Source: Clostridium beijerinckii
GTDB lineage: Bacteria; Bacillota; Clostridia; Clostridiales; Clostridiaceae
NCBI RefSeq assembly: GCF_018223745.1
Contig: NZ_CP073653.1
Location: forward strand, 611,001 to 675,000
Length of the DNA: 64,000 nt
Direction of reading: 5' to 3'
In this document: in pieces, positions 28,252-37,806 of the stretch
How the letters are laid out: each line of letters opens with the position of its first letter
Position numbering within the stretch: the first letter of the stretch is position 1
Program-made: the position numbers and the translations under genes
Notes under the pieces: generated by a model
The model's input: only the letters and a program-made list of their open reading frames with translations
Database searches by the model: none
Told to the model about the DNA's origin: nothing

Positions 28252-30255
28252 TTATATGGTTCTTTTTCTTCTATTTGAATAATTATCAGATGAATGTTTA
28301 TTTGAGTGTTTTTTATTGCTATTAGTTGAATTATTCTTAGTATTACTCATAGAATTTTTTTCATTAGATATTTTACTACTAACATTTGAATTTTTATTTG
28401 AGTTATTCCTAGGACTATCGTTTGATTTATGCTTACCTTGATAGCCTAGTTTTCCAGGAGCAAAGCCTATTAAACAGTTTTTACTATTACCAATTAGGTC
28501 TTCTCTGTGAGCTTTAAGTAGAGCTTTCTTTACTTTTTGATAATTTTTAGGAACAGCAAACTGTATTAAAGCTCTTTGCATTTCTTTCTCTTCGGGTGTT
28601 TTTGGAATATAAACTTTTTCTCCGGTAATTGGGTTGAATCCAGTATAATACATTGTTGTTGATAAGCTTCCTGGTGTTGGGTAAAAATCTTGCACTTGTT
28701 CAGGTGTATATCCCATCTCTTTAATGTATAATGCTAAATCTATTGCTGCATTTATATCAGAACCTGGATGAGATGACATTAAATAAGGCACTAAAAATTG
28801 CTTTTTATCTATTTGCTTATTAATTTGAAAATACTTATTAACAAATTTATCATAGACTTCTCTTGTTGGTTTACCCATCTGATTCAATACTTTTGGAACT
28901 ACATGTTCTGGAGCAACCTTTAACTGACCACTAATATGATGCTCACATAATTCTTTAAAAAATGCATCATTTTTATCATGTATTAAATAATCATATCTTA
29001 GACCAGAACGTATAAATACCTTTTTTATTCCAGGAAGTTTTCTAACTTTCTTTAATAGAGAAAGATACTCAGTATGATCTATTATCAAGTTTTTACATGG
29101 GCTAGGGAACATACATTGTTTATTTTTGCAAGTACCGTGTTCTATTTGTTTCTTACAAGCTCTATGTCTAAAATTTGCAGTAGGACCTCCAATATCATGA
29201 ATATATCCTTTGAAGTCAGGTAAAGTCGTTAAAAGCTTTGCTTCGTCAATTATTGACTCTTGCCCTCTATTCTGAATTACTCTTCCTTGATGAAATGTTA
29301 GCGCACAAAATGAACATGAGCCGAAACAGCCTCTATGGCTTGTTATAGAAAATTTAACTTCTTGTATTGCAGGTATGCCGCCCTTTTCTTCATATATAGG
29401 GTGATAGGTTCTTGTGTAAGGTAAATCATATGTCATATCCATTTCTTCTTGAGTTAAGTTTTCTTGAGGTGGATTTTGAACTAAATATCTATCACCGTAT
29501 TGTTGAATTATAGTTCTACCGTTTATAGAATCTTGTTCGTAGTATTCTAATTTATAAGCTTCACCATAAGCTTCCTTATCCGTAGATACTTCGTCAAATG
29601 AAGGGACTATAACTGCATTTTTAATATTAGATATATCTTTAGTCAAATAACAAGTCCCACGAACACTTGTTATATTTTTAATATTTGCTCCATATCTTAA
29701 TAACTCTGCAATTTGAACAACGGTTTTTTCGCCCATGCCGTACATCAATAAATCAGCTTTGGAATCTACAAGGATACTTCTTCTAACTTTGTTATCCCAG
29801 TAGTCATAGTGAGCAAAACGTCTAAGACTTGCCTCTATTCCTCCGATTGCAATAGCTGCATCTTTATAAGCTTCACGTATTCTGTTGCAGTAAACAATTA
29901 TTGATCTATCTGGTCTGTGGCCAGCCTCTCCTCCAGGAGAATATAAGTCTTCACGTCTTGTTTTCTTTGCGGCCGTATAGTGATTAACCATAGAATCTAT
30001 ATTCCCTGAATTAACTAGGAAACCATATTTAGGCTTACCTAATTTTTTGAAATCCTCAGAACTATGCCAATTAGGTTGAGCTATAATACCAACATTAAAA
30101 CCTTGTGCTTCAAGAGTTCTGCCTATAATAGCAGTACCAAAAGAAGGGTGATCTACATAAGCATCGCCAGAAACAATAATAAAATCTAATTGGTCAATTT
30201 TTCTTTTTTTTAAGTCTTCTTTACTAATAGGTAAGAATTCTTTACAAAGCTTCAT
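28252..30255 (-). CDS. YgiQ family radical SAM protein
   Basis: This 667-residue protein belongs to the UPF0313/YgiQ family. The N-terminal half has a cobalamin-binding-like fold region ([36 protein letters not shown]) and the radical SAM cluster CFGSCSFC (C-x3-C-x2-C) lies near residue 315, followed by a YgiQ-type C-terminal region. The last about 60 residues are Asn/Ser/Lys-rich and disordered, longer than in many relatives. Its reaction is unknown. The gene is single and transcribed leftward, ending at the shared terminator. Confidence 0.92.
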   Translation of the reverse strand: MKLCKEFLPISKEDLKKRKIDQLDFIIVSGDAYVDHPSFGTAIIGRTLEAQGFNVGIIAQPNWHSSEDFKKLGKPKYGFLVNSGNIDSMVNHYTAAKKTRREDLYSPGGEAGHRPDRSIIVYCNRIREAYKDAAIAIGGIEASLRRFAHYDYWDNKVRRSILVDSKADLLMYGMGEKTVVQIAELLRYGANIKNITSVRGTCYLTKDISNIKNAVIVPSFDEVSTDKEAYGEAYKLEYYEQDSINGRTIIQQYGDRYLVQNPPQENLTQEEMDMTYDLPYTRTYHPIYEEKGGIPAIQEVKFSITSHRGCFGSCSFCALTFHQGRVIQNRGQESIIDEAKLLTTLPDFKGYIHDIGGPTANFRHRACKKQIEHGTCKNKQCMFPSPCKNLIIDHTEYLSLLKKVRKLPGIKKVFIRSGLRYDYLIHDKNDAFFKELCEHHISGQLKVAPEHVVPKVLNQMGKPTREVYDKFVNKYFQINKQIDKKQFLVPYLMSSHPGSDINAAIDLALYIKEMGYTPEQVQDFYPTPGSLSTTMYYTGFNPITGEKVYIPKTPEEKEMQRALIQFAVPKNYQKVKKALLKAHREDLIGNSKNCLIGFAPGKLGYQGKHKSNDSPRNNSNKNSNVSSKISNEKNSMSNTKNNSTNSNKKHSNKHSSDNYSNRRKRTI

Positions 30256-30647
30256 ATAATATTAACTCCAATTCTTAATTTATTTTACTTAAAGCATATT
30301 TATATTAAAATTACGTATATTAAAGATCGCTATATTGGGATATTATACTAACGTAATAAATAATTAAAAAGTCAAATGAATAAGCTTTTAAAGCTTATTC
30401 TTAAAGTATATTAACATAACAATAATTAGTTTACAAACAATATCAATAGGCAAGTGTAGTGTAAATTCAATGCAACTCATAAAGAAATATTTATAATTTA
30501 CAAATTGAGGATTAATTAAAGAAATTTTTATGTGTTTAAAAGATAAATCAAAACAAAAAATTATTGCCTTTTTACTTCTATGTAATATAATAATTAGAGA
30601 TAGTAGTAAATTATAACTAAGTGAAGATATACAGGGCGGTGTAAAAG
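30256..30647. other. Intergenic region with 23-base palindrome
   Basis: This stretch between the divergent ygiQ and MgtE-like genes holds both promoters, which I cannot pin down. It also contains an odd-length palindrome, GAATAAGCTTT-T-AAAGCTTATTC, at 30378-30400, with no T-run. I see no convincing open frame in this part. Confidence 0.5.
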
Positions 30648-30743
30648 ATGGAGGAAGGACCTCAGAATATAAACTATAATATGGCAAAAACTAAATATAT
30701 TCAGAAGGAAAATCTTTTATCTTGCCTTAAAAGATATAAGTAG
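30648..30743 (+). CDS. Possible 31-residue ORF in the leader of the MgtE-like gene
   Basis: ATG 30648 follows a GGGCGGTG stretch 8 bases upstream and opens a 31-codon frame ending at TAG 30741-30743. The product begins MEEGPQNINYNMAK and ends NLLSCLKRYK. It overlaps the 5' arm of the candidate leader structure at 30702-30790, so translation would disturb that fold. It could be a regulatory leader peptide, or the remnant N-terminus of a lost gene. A coding role is unproven. Confidence 0.35.
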   Translation: MEEGPQNINYNMAKTKYIQKENLLSCLKRYK

Positions 30744-30790
30744 ATGCAATTTAGTTACAATACTAATTTTACTTAAGGATTTTCTTTCTG
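30702..30790 (+). ncRNA. Candidate structured 5' leader (unknown class)
   Basis: A 13-bp outer stem pairs CAGAAGGAAAATC (30702-30714) with GATTTTCTTTCTG (30778-30790), one pair being G-U. It encloses two small hairpins: TATCTT/AAGATA near 30719-30737 and TTAGT/ACTAA near 30751-30766. That gives a three-way-junction shape. The 3' strand of the outer stem can instead form the self-complementary TTCTGCAGAA (30786-30795), next to the ribosome binding site at 30798. The pattern looks switch-like but matches no riboswitch class I know. Confidence 0.4.
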
Positions 30791-30814
30791 CAGAAGTAGG
30801 GGGAAATAATTAAG

Positions 30815-32062
30815 ATGGAATTATCTATATTTCTATATACTAACATTCTAGATAAAAAAGTTTATGACGAGTTTGGTGATGTTTTAGGAACTCTAAGAGA
30901 CATTTATGTGACTACGGAGGATGGATATCCTAGAATAATTGGGTATAAGCTTAAAAAGGACGGAGTAGCCTTTCATTATGAGTTTAGATATATAGAATTT
31001 TTAAATAGGGATGGTAAAATTAAGATCACAACAAGAGGAAGTAAAGAAATATTACCGATGAGGTACAGCTATCTTCTTTCAGAAAATCTATTAGATAAAA
31101 AGATAGTTGATATAAATGGAAAACAAGTTGTAAGGGTTAATGATTTGAGAATCGCAAAAATTGCAGGAGAATACAGAGTTATTGGAGTTGAAACAGGAAA
31201 ATTAGCGAGATACAGAAGACTAAAAATAGCTGGTATTATGAAATTCATATACGGGATCATGAGAAAGAAGTTAGAAGATAAAGTTTTAAGATGGGATGAT
31301 GTTGAATCCTTGGAAATGGTTGAAAATAATTTGAAATTATCCATACCATATAAAAAATTGTCAACTCTACATCCAGCGGACCTTGCAGATATATTAGAAA
31401 ATCTAGATACAAACTCAAGAAAACAAGTGTTGGAATCGCTGGATGAGGATTTAGCAGCCGATACATTAGAGGAAATAGATTCAGAATATAAGGGGACAAT
31501 AATTAAGGAATTATCTGACAGCAAAACTGTAGAAGTGCTAGAAAATATGCCTAATGATGAGATAGCTGATTTGTTAGATGATTTAGATGAAGAGGAAAGA
31601 GAAAAAATATTAGTGAATTTAGAAAAAGAAGATGCAGATGAAGTTAAGGAATTGTTGCAATATGAGGATGAAACTGTTGGTAGTATAATGAGTAAAGAAT
31701 TTATATCTGTTAATCTAGATATTACAGTTGGAGATACTATTGAGATATTGAAAGAAACAAAACCAGATGAAGAAGTTATTTATTATATTTACATAACGGA
31801 TGAAGAAGAACGTGTTCAAGGTGTGGTATCTTTAAGAGATTTAATAGTTAGTGATAGTGAGTTGAAGATAAGAGAAATAATGGACTATTCTGTATCACGT
31901 GTAAGGCATGATGATGAAATTAGCGAAGCTATAGAAGTTGCCTCAAAATATGATTTGAATTCAGTGCCAGTAGTAGATGAATACGAAAAATTAATTGGAA
32001 TAGTAATTATTCATGATTTAATAGATGAATTTTTGTATCCACTCTGGAAGAAGAAAAATTAG
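30815..32062 (+). CDS. PRC-barrel, MgtE-N and CBS domain protein (no transport domain)
   Basis: This 415-residue soluble protein has two N-terminal PRC-barrel-like segments (about 5-60 and 88-130), an MgtE N-terminal helical domain (about 175-290, with LHPADLADILENLD and NMPNDEIADLLDDLDEEER) and a pair of CBS domains (about 292-412, ending DEFLYPLWKKKN). It has no channel-forming helices, so it is not a magnesium transporter itself but probably a magnesium-sensing regulatory subunit. In other clostridia such proteins often sit beside an NRAMP-type carrier; none is next to it here. AGGGGG 11 bases before ATG. Confidence 0.88.
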   Translation: MELSIFLYTNILDKKVYDEFGDVLGTLRDIYVTTEDGYPRIIGYKLKKDGVAFHYEFRYIEFLNRDGKIKITTRGSKEILPMRYSYLLSENLLDKKIVDINGKQVVRVNDLRIAKIAGEYRVIGVETGKLARYRRLKIAGIMKFIYGIMRKKLEDKVLRWDDVESLEMVENNLKLSIPYKKLSTLHPADLADILENLDTNSRKQVLESLDEDLAADTLEEIDSEYKGTIIKELSDSKTVEVLENMPNDEIADLLDDLDEEEREKILVNLEKEDADEVKELLQYEDETVGSIMSKEFISVNLDITVGDTIEILKETKPDEEVIYYIYITDEEERVQGVVSLRDLIVSDSELKIREIMDYSVSRVRHDDEISEAIEVASKYDLNSVPVVDEYEKLIGIVIIHDLIDEFLYPLWKKKN

Positions 32063-32148
32063 AACATAAATTATTTGAATTTTTAATAAAAAGAATATTT
32101 TAGTTTTAGTATTTACCATCAGGAATACTTATTTTTATATATTTAAGA

Positions 32149-32197
32149 AAGTCAACACTTTTTAATTAAAACTTTAAAAAGTATTGACTTTTTTTTT
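32149..32197 (+). terminator. Rho-independent terminator after the MgtE-like gene
   Basis: 17-base arms at 32149-32165 and 32174-32190 pair with one mismatch, followed by nine T. The 3' arm contains the TTGACT -35 box of the next promoter. Confidence 0.88.
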
Positions 32198-32211
32198 AGA
32201 AAGAATATAAT
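32184..32211 (+). promoter_or_regulatory. Promoter of the T-box-cysK-cysE transcript
   Basis: TTGACT (32184-32189), a 16-base spacer that is mostly T, and TATAAT (32206-32211). The -35 box overlaps the terminator stem of the upstream gene. Transcription should start near 32218, giving the T-box RNA. Confidence 0.65.
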
Positions 32212-32217
32212 TATAAT

Positions 32218-32560
32218 ATAAAACCTATCAAAACACTAAGAATTAAAAACTATGAAAAAGAAAAGTAGCATAAAGGAAGTTTACAGAGAGAAAAGGATGC
32301 TGAGAACTTTTTATCTAGAATTTATGTGAAGTGCTCTTTGGAGTTGAAATTTGAAATTAATTATATTAAAAAATGGAGCGATAGTATATCCATTGATTTT
32401 TTGATATATTTTTTAGTATGATTTTCCGGGATCACCCGTTATAGTGATATGATATCTTAAGTATCAAAATTGAGAGGGATTAGTTATTTAATCCAATTAG
32501 AGTGGAACCGCGAAATTTACTTCGTCTCTATAATTTTTTATGGAGGATGAAGTTTTTTTA
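32218..32560 (+). ncRNA. T-box leader, cysteine-specific
   Basis: The leader contains the conserved T-box AGAGTGGAACCGCG at 32499-32512, whose TGGA pairs with the free end of uncharged tRNA. The stem I specifier loop reads GAA-G-TGC-TCTTTGGAG, giving specifier codon TGC (32332-32334) for cysteine. A terminator arm pair follows (ACTTCGTC at 32519 with GGATGAAGT at 32544-32552) and then a T-run at 32552-32559. Low charged tRNA-Cys should stabilise the antiterminator and turn on cysK-cysE. The 5' end is inferred from the promoter. Confidence 0.92.
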
Positions 32561-32621
32561 TTATATTTAATATAAAAAGATATACTAAAATTAGTAGAAG
32601 TTTGAGGAGGAGAATAATAAT

Positions 32622-33533
32622 ATGGTTTATAATGGAGGATTAGAGTTAATAGGAAATACACCTATTTTAAAAATTAATAATTTAATTAAGGACGAAAATA
32701 GTGCAGATATATACGTAAAACTTGAAAAATTTAATCCGGGTGGAAGTGTTAAAGACAGAGCAGCGTTAGGAATGATCGAAAGAGCTGAGAAAGAAGGAGT
32801 ATTAAAGCCAGGGGCAACAATAGTAGAGCCTACAAGCGGAAATACAGGAATAGCACTCGCACTTATAGGAAAATTGAAAGGTTATAGTGTAACAATAGTA
32901 ATGCCAGAAACAATGAGTAAGGAAAGAAGAGATCTTATAAAAGCATACGGCGCAAATCTGATATTGACTGAAGGATCTAAGGGGATGAAGGGAGCTATAG
33001 AAAAGGCTCTAGAAATAGGAAGTGGAGAAGGATTTTTTATCCCTCAACAATTTGAAAATATAGCTAATCCAGAAAAGCACTATGAAACAACAGCAGAAGA
33101 AATATATAAAGACATTCCAGATTTAGATGCCTTTGTTGCAGGAGTTGGAAGTGGTGGAACTGTGATAGGAGTATCTAAAAATTTAAAAAAGAAGAATTCG
33201 GATATTAAAGCATTTGCAGTTGAACCAGCAAATTCACCAGTTTTAAGTGGTGGAAATCCAGGTGGTCATAAAATTCAAGGTATAGGGGCAGGATTTGTTC
33301 CAGGAGTTTATGATAAGGAATATGTAGATGAAATACTACAAGTAAGAGATGAAGATGCATTTAAAACAGCAAAAGCATTTGCTGAAAATGAAGGCGTATT
33401 GATTGGAATATCTTCAGGTGCAGCTGTATATGCAGCAATACAGGTTGCAAAAAGACTTGGAAAAGGTAAAAAGGTATTGGCTATTGCTCCAGATGGGGGA
33501 GAAAAGTATATATCTATGGGATTATATGATTAA
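32622..33533 (+). CDS. cysK: Cysteine synthase (O-acetylserine sulfhydrylase)
   Basis: This 303-residue pyridoxal phosphate enzyme makes cysteine from O-acetylserine and sulfide. PLP-binding Lys is in NPGGSVKDRAALGM (about Lys43), the substrate loop is TSGNTGIALA, and the glycine loop is GVGSGGTVIGV. The C-terminal SSGAA is also present. Length and motifs fit CysK, and the Cys T-box upstream supports cysteine synthesis rather than another beta-substitution reaction. GAGGAGG precedes the ATG. cysE follows, as usual for this pathway. Confidence 0.96.
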   Translation: MVYNGGLELIGNTPILKINNLIKDENSADIYVKLEKFNPGGSVKDRAALGMIERAEKEGVLKPGATIVEPTSGNTGIALALIGKLKGYSVTIVMPETMSKERRDLIKAYGANLILTEGSKGMKGAIEKALEIGSGEGFFIPQQFENIANPEKHYETTAEEIYKDIPDLDAFVAGVGSGGTVIGVSKNLKKKNSDIKAFAVEPANSPVLSGGNPGGHKIQGIGAGFVPGVYDKEYVDEILQVRDEDAFKTAKAFAENEGVLIGISSGAAVYAAIQVAKRLGKGKKVLAIAPDGGEKYISMGLYD

Positions 33534-33673
33534 TTAATTTAACTATAAAAGTTTTATTAATCATCAGCAATTAACAGTGAAACAATTGATTTAACTTAAG
33601 ATACTAATGAAGTTCTATTAATAATTGTATATGTGAAAAGCTCTACTGAAAACTATAGAAAGGAGAATAGGCT

Positions 33674-34264
33674 GTGTTTAAAAAATTAAATTACGATCTA
33701 GAAAGAGTTTTAAACGAAGATCCAGCAGCTAAAAGTAAACTGGAAGTATTATTATTGTACCCATGTATTCATGCACTAATATCATATAGAATCGCACATG
33801 CCCTATATTTAAAGAAATGGTTTTTCTTGGCGAGATTAATTTCCCAATTATCTAGGTTTTTTACAGGTATAGAAATTCATCCGGGAGCTAAGATAGGAAA
33901 AGGGTTGTTTATAGATCATGGAATGGGAGTAGTTATTGGTGAGACTGCAGAAGTTGGCGATAATGTTACGCTTTATCATGGTGTAACTCTAGGTGGTACA
34001 GGTAAGGACGTAGGGAAAAGGCATCCAACTATTGAGGATGATGTTTTAATAGGTACAGGTGCAAAGGTGCTTGGACCTATAACTGTAGGAAAGGGTGCTA
34101 AGATAGGAGCTAATGCTGTAGTTGTAAAGAATGTACCAGCAAGTGCAACAGCAATAGGAGTTCAGGCTAAAAATATTGTTAGAAATAGTGCAAGTGCAGC
34201 AATAATTGAAATTAGTGATTTAAAAGGACGCAAAAAGAAAATATTTAACGATATGGTTATTTAA
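33674..34264 (+). CDS. cysE: Serine O-acetyltransferase
   Basis: This 196-residue hexapeptide-repeat enzyme acetylates serine with acetyl-CoA, the first step of cysteine synthesis. It has the short clostridial/plant-type (EpsC) form: a helical N-terminus, then left-handed beta-helix turns with [42 protein letters not shown] (split over two turns here as VVIGETAEV and [13 protein letters not shown]) and [10 protein letters not shown]. The start is GTG 33674, 8 bases after AAAGGAGAA. It follows cysK by 140 bases and is probably in the same T-box-controlled transcript. Confidence 0.94.
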   Translation: MFKKLNYDLERVLNEDPAAKSKLEVLLLYPCIHALISYRIAHALYLKKWFFLARLISQLSRFFTGIEIHPGAKIGKGLFIDHGMGVVIGETAEVGDNVTLYHGVTLGGTGKDVGKRHPTIEDDVLIGTGAKVLGPITVGKGAKIGANAVVVKNVPASATAIGVQAKNIVRNSASAAIIEISDLKGRKKKIFNDMVI

Positions 34265-34788
34265 TGCTTTATAGTATTGGAATATATGAAGTACAATTAA
34301 TATAAACTCGTATCTTGTATAGTTCAGTAGCATTTATTTATAGGAATTTTACTAAGTTAAGAGGTTTTACTAAATATTAAAATAGAGCATTTTTTATTAA
34401 TTATTTTATTAAGAAATGTATCATAATCTGAAAATTAATAGATGCATTAATTAAACTTTAGATCAAGAAAGTTTAGTTAATGCATTTTTTATATTAAAAT
34501 TCTGATAAAGTTAAATAAGTTATATTAATTTATCTTGGTCATAATTAAAATGCTTTTTGCAAATAAGTTATAATAATAAAAGAAGATATTAGTATAATTG
34601 GTGTTAAATCTTACAATAACCTTAATATTTTTGGTAATTGCATAGACATATGAAAGCATATATAATGTATATAAATAATAATCAATAATATATTATGCAT
34701 GTAATACTTGTATAGAATTGAATAATTGTAATAAAATGTAATTAGTAGTATAATATAAAATGTGATTATTAAGAAAGGTTGGAGAAAA
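34265..34788. other. Intergenic region between cysE and plsC
   Basis: The gap contains the terminator at 34442-34490. The remaining bases are very AT-rich and repetitive-looking (ATAAATAATAATCAATAATA-like) with no frame of note. The plsC promoter is likely in 34700-34760, where TATAAT-like hexamers are frequent, but I cannot choose one. Confidence 0.5.
34442..34490 (+). terminator. Rho-independent terminator after cysE
   Basis: 18-base arms (34442-34459 and 34468-34485) pair with one G-T wobble, ending in ATGCAT followed by a T-run. Confidence 0.87.
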
Positions 34789-35493
34789 ATGTTATCACCA
34801 GTTGCAATAAAATTAATAAGAATGATGCCAGAAGGAATAATTATAAAAATAGCAAAAAAAATAGTAGATAATTATATAAGAAAATATGCTAATATAACTG
34901 TTAATGGAGCAGATAATATAGATAAAGTAAAAAAACCAAGAATATTTGTATGTAATCACTTGAGTAATTCGGATGGATTAGTTTTATCAAAAATGCTAAA
35001 AGAGAAAAGTGATCCTCATTTTGTAATGGGAATAAAATTGTCAGAAGATCCAATAACGAAATTAGGAACTCAGATAGTGAAGAACATACCAATAAAGCCT
35101 AATTCTGCTGATAAGGAAGCTATTACAAGAGTTGTTAAAACTCTTAAAGAGGGAAATGATATTTTAATATTTCCTGAAGGTACTAGGAGTAGGACAGGTG
35201 CTATGATAGAAGGTAAAAAGGGAATTCTGTTATTTGCAAGGATGGCGAAAGCAGAAATAATTCCAATTGGTATGTCTGGAACAGATAAGTTATTACCTAT
35301 AAGTAAAAGTGGTGATATGGGAGCAGAGAAATGGCAACATGCTGATGTTACTATAAATATAGGTGAAAAAATTGTATTTCCTGCTAAAGAAAAGGATGAA
35401 GACAAACATGAATATGATAATAAATGTATGGATATCCTAATGAGGAGTATAGCTAGTCTTTTACCTGAAAGTTATAGAGGAATTTATAAGTAA
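34789..35493 (+). CDS. plsC: 1-acyl-sn-glycerol-3-phosphate acyltransferase
   Basis: This 234-residue membrane-associated enzyme adds the second acyl chain in phosphatidic acid synthesis. The H-x4-D box is in CNHLSNSDG, and the FPEGTRSRTG substrate box is clear. A hydrophobic N-terminal helix (SPVAIKLIRMMPEGIIIKI) would sit in the membrane. ATG 34789 is preceded by AAAGG 10 bases upstream and a second GGAG closer in; a GTG at 34762 in the same frame is less likely. nth follows 16 bases later. Confidence 0.92.
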   Translation: MLSPVAIKLIRMMPEGIIIKIAKKIVDNYIRKYANITVNGADNIDKVKKPRIFVCNHLSNSDGLVLSKMLKEKSDPHFVMGIKLSEDPITKLGTQIVKNIPIKPNSADKEAITRVVKTLKEGNDILIFPEGTRSRTGAMIEGKKGILLFARMAKAEIIPIGMSGTDKLLPISKSGDMGAEKWQHADVTINIGEKIVFPAKEKDEDKHEYDNKCMDILMRSIASLLPESYRGIYK

Positions 35494-35509
35494 GGAGATT
35501 ACAAAAGAT

Positions 35510-36142
35510 ATGAAAGCAAGGACAAAAAAAATTGTAGATATATTAAAAGAGACATATCCAGATGCAAAATGTGAATTGAATTATGAAACACCACTACAAT
35601 TGCTGATAGCTACAATATTGTCTGCTCAAACAACAGATAAAAAAGTAAATGAGGTAACAAAAGATTTATTTAAGGATTATCCAGATTTAGATTCACTTTT
35701 AACATTAACGAATGAGGAACTTGAAAAACGGATAAAACAAATAGGTTTATATAGAAATAAATCTAAAAATTTAATACTTATGTTCAATCAACTTAAGGAA
35801 AAATTTAACGGAGAAGTCCCAAAGACAATGGAAGAAATAACTTCACTTGCTGGAGCGGGAAGAAAAACTGCTAATGTTGTTTTATCAAATGCCTTTAATG
35901 TACCATCTATTGCTGTAGATACACATGTTTTTAGAGTATCGAATAGATTAAAACTTGCAGATTCGGAAAATGTTTTAGAAGTTGAAAAACAATTACAAAA
36001 AGAACTACCAAAGAAAGAGTGGACTCTTATGCATCATCTACTTATATTTCATGGAAGAAGATGTTGTAGTGCTAGAAATCCTAAGTGTGGGGAATGTCCA
36101 ATAAGGGATTTATGTAGTTATGATAATAAAACTAACAGATAA
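35510..36142 (+). CDS. nth: Endonuclease III
   Basis: This 210-residue DNA glycosylase/AP lyase removes oxidised pyrimidines. The helix-hairpin-helix is LAGAGRKTANVVLSNAF with the catalytic Lys, and the catalytic Asp is in AVDTHVFRVSNRL. The C-terminal 4Fe-4S cluster cysteines are in CCSARNPKCGECPIRDLC (C-x6-C-x2-C-x5-C). A clear AAGGAG precedes the ATG. Length is typical. It is downstream of plsC in the same direction and probably in that operon. Confidence 0.95.
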   Translation: MKARTKKIVDILKETYPDAKCELNYETPLQLLIATILSAQTTDKKVNEVTKDLFKDYPDLDSLLTLTNEELEKRIKQIGLYRNKSKNLILMFNQLKEKFNGEVPKTMEEITSLAGAGRKTANVVLSNAFNVPSIAVDTHVFRVSNRLKLADSENVLEVEKQLQKELPKKEWTLMHHLLIFHGRRCCSARNPKCGECPIRDLCSYDNKTNR

Positions 36143-36165
36143 AAGAATAGTTATAAAATTTTCAC

Positions 36166-36206
36166 GAACCACAATTAAGACAATTTATAGTCAAAGTGGT
36201 TCTTTT
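36166..36206 (+). terminator. Probable terminator after nth
   Basis: 7-bp arms GAACCAC (36166-36172) and GTGGTTC (36196-36202) are followed by TTTT. The hairpin is short with a 23-base loop, so this is a moderate call. Confidence 0.55.
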
Positions 36207-36297
36207 AATTGTGCTGTTAATTTAATAAAATAAAGATAAGTTAGAATGAATAAATTTAATTAACGGGAAATATTAATAAGTATTTTGGAGGTAATCT

Positions 36298-37203
36298 ATG
36301 AAAATTGGAGTTATAATGGGTGGTATATCATCAGAAAGAGAGATATCATTGCAAAGTGGAAAATCTATAATTGAAAATATAAACAAGGAAAAGTATGAAG
36401 TGTTACCAATTGTAATAGATAAAAAAGAAGATATAATAAATAAATCTAAAGGGATAGATTTCGCACTTTTAGCTTTACATGGCCAATTTGGGGAGGATGG
36501 AACAGTTCAATCAGTGCTTCAAACACTAGGTATACCATATTCAGGGTGTGGACCTTTAAGTAGTGCTATGTGCATGGATAAAGACGTATCAAAATCCGTT
36601 TTAGAGGCAAATGGGATTAGAACTGCTTCTTGGATTAATTTAAGAAAAGATGATAATATAGATTTCAATAAAATAAATGAATTAGGATATCCAGTTGTAG
36701 TAAAACCTACTCATGGTGGATCAAGTGTTGCAACATTTATAGTTAAAGAAGATAAGGAAATTGAAAACTGTGTTTCAGAAGCTTTTAAATGGGATAGTGA
36801 AGTTATGATAGAAAAATTTATAAAAGGTGATGAAATAACTTGTCCTGTATATAATAATAAAATGCTTCCAGTAATTGCAATTAAGCCTAAGGCTGAATTC
36901 TTTGACTTTACATCTAAATATCAAGATGGAGGGGCAGAAGAAATAGTGGTTGAGCTAGAAGCAGAGTTACACAAGGAAGTAGAAAAGATGGCGTTAGAAA
37001 CTTATAAGGCACTTAAATGCGAAGTGTATTCTAGAGTTGATATGATAGTTACAGAGGAAGGTGTACCATACATTTTAGAAATAAATACTCTTCCAGGAAT
37101 GACTAAAAATAGCCTAATTCCTAAAAGTGCAGCAGCTTTGAATATAGGATTTTCAGAACTAATAGATATGATCATACAGGATTCATTGAAAATAAGCAGA
37201 TAG
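36298..37203 (+). CDS. ddl: D-alanine--D-alanine ligase
   Basis: This 301-residue ATP-grasp enzyme joins two D-alanines for peptidoglycan. It starts KIGVIMGGISSEREISLQSG with the DdlB-type substrate Ser/Glu, has the ATP-grasp loop KPTHGGSSVATF, and ends in the metal-binding YILEINTLPGMTKNSLIPKSA. The size and the YS-type loop favour a D-Ala-D-Ala rather than D-Ala-D-Lac ligase, which would matter for the VanRS-like genes nearby; this is an inference. GGAGG precedes the ATG. Confidence 0.94.
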   Translation: MKIGVIMGGISSEREISLQSGKSIIENINKEKYEVLPIVIDKKEDIINKSKGIDFALLALHGQFGEDGTVQSVLQTLGIPYSGCGPLSSAMCMDKDVSKSVLEANGIRTASWINLRKDDNIDFNKINELGYPVVVKPTHGGSSVATFIVKEDKEIENCVSEAFKWDSEVMIEKFIKGDEITCPVYNNKMLPVIAIKPKAEFFDFTSKYQDGGAEEIVVELEAELHKEVEKMALETYKALKCEVYSRVDMIVTEEGVPYILEINTLPGMTKNSLIPKSAAALNIGFSELIDMIIQDSLKISR

Positions 37204-37249
37204 TATATGAAGTATAAAACTTTTTGAATATTTATAACATTAAAATTGA

Positions 37250-37289
37250 AAAACTACTTGTTTAAGAATACCTTAGACAAGTAGTTTTT
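37250..37289 (+). terminator. Rho-independent terminator after ddl
   Basis: Arms with core AAAACTACTTGT (37250-37261) and ACAAGTAGTTTT (37277-37288), extended inside by TAAG/CTTA, are followed by a T-run. Confidence 0.85.
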
Positions 37290-37370
37290 ATCATAATTTC
37301 TATTGAAAACAATCTGCAAATCTTCCTGTAAAACCTTTTAGAAAATATAACTTATATTAAGACAACTTAG

Positions 37371-37790
37371 TTATTGTTTTTTTTTGCAATCTTTACATAC
37401 GCCCTTCATAACCAAGTCATGATCTGTTAAAGTGAAGCCAGTCGCATTTTGAACTAATTCCTGAATTTGAAGCATAGGGCAAGGAATTTCAACTTCTTTG
37501 TGACATATATCACATTCCAAATGATGCCTATGAGTTTTTCCTTTTAGCTTATATGAAAAGACTCCATCATTTAGAGTTATTTTTTCAATAATTTCTTTTT
37601 CTTCAAATAATTCTAAAGTTCTATAAACCGTGCTCAAATTTATATTTATATTATTGCTTTTATAAATCTGATATATTTTTTCAGCTGACAAACTGTTTTC
37701 AGAATTTTTTAATATACTTAGGATTTCTGTTCTTCCTTTAGTTATTTTAATTCCTTTATTTTTAAGAATTTCCTTTGGTTCCATTTTCAT
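37371..37790 (-). CDS. Fur family transcriptional regulator
   Basis: This 139-residue metal-responsive repressor has the winged helix with TKGRTEILSIL and NLSTVYRTLELFEE, the His-rich hinge KTHRHHLECDICHKEVEIPCP, and two CxxC motifs (CDIC and CKDC) that hold structural zinc. The His pattern is like Fur/Zur; PerR-type Asp is not obvious. It is 51 bases downstream of mntP on the minus strand. A dyad over its own promoter suggests autoregulation. The signal metal (iron, zinc or manganese) is not settled by sequence. Confidence 0.9.
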   Translation of the reverse strand: MKMEPKEILKNKGIKITKGRTEILSILKNSENSLSAEKIYQIYKSNNININLSTVYRTLELFEEKEIIEKITLNDGVFSYKLKGKTHRHHLECDICHKEVEIPCPMLQIQELVQNATGFTLTDHDLVMKGVCKDCKKKQ

Positions 37791-37806
37791 ATCCCCTAAC
37801 AGCTAA

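Noticed and set aside
30388..30687. Long minus-strand frame in the gap before the MgtE-like gene
   Set aside because: It has no ribosome binding site, an unusual composition and overlaps structured leader sequence; likely chance.
30600..30814. M-box (magnesium) riboswitch upstream of the MgtE-like gene
   Set aside because: The conserved core strings of that class are not present, so I only call a structured leader of unknown class.
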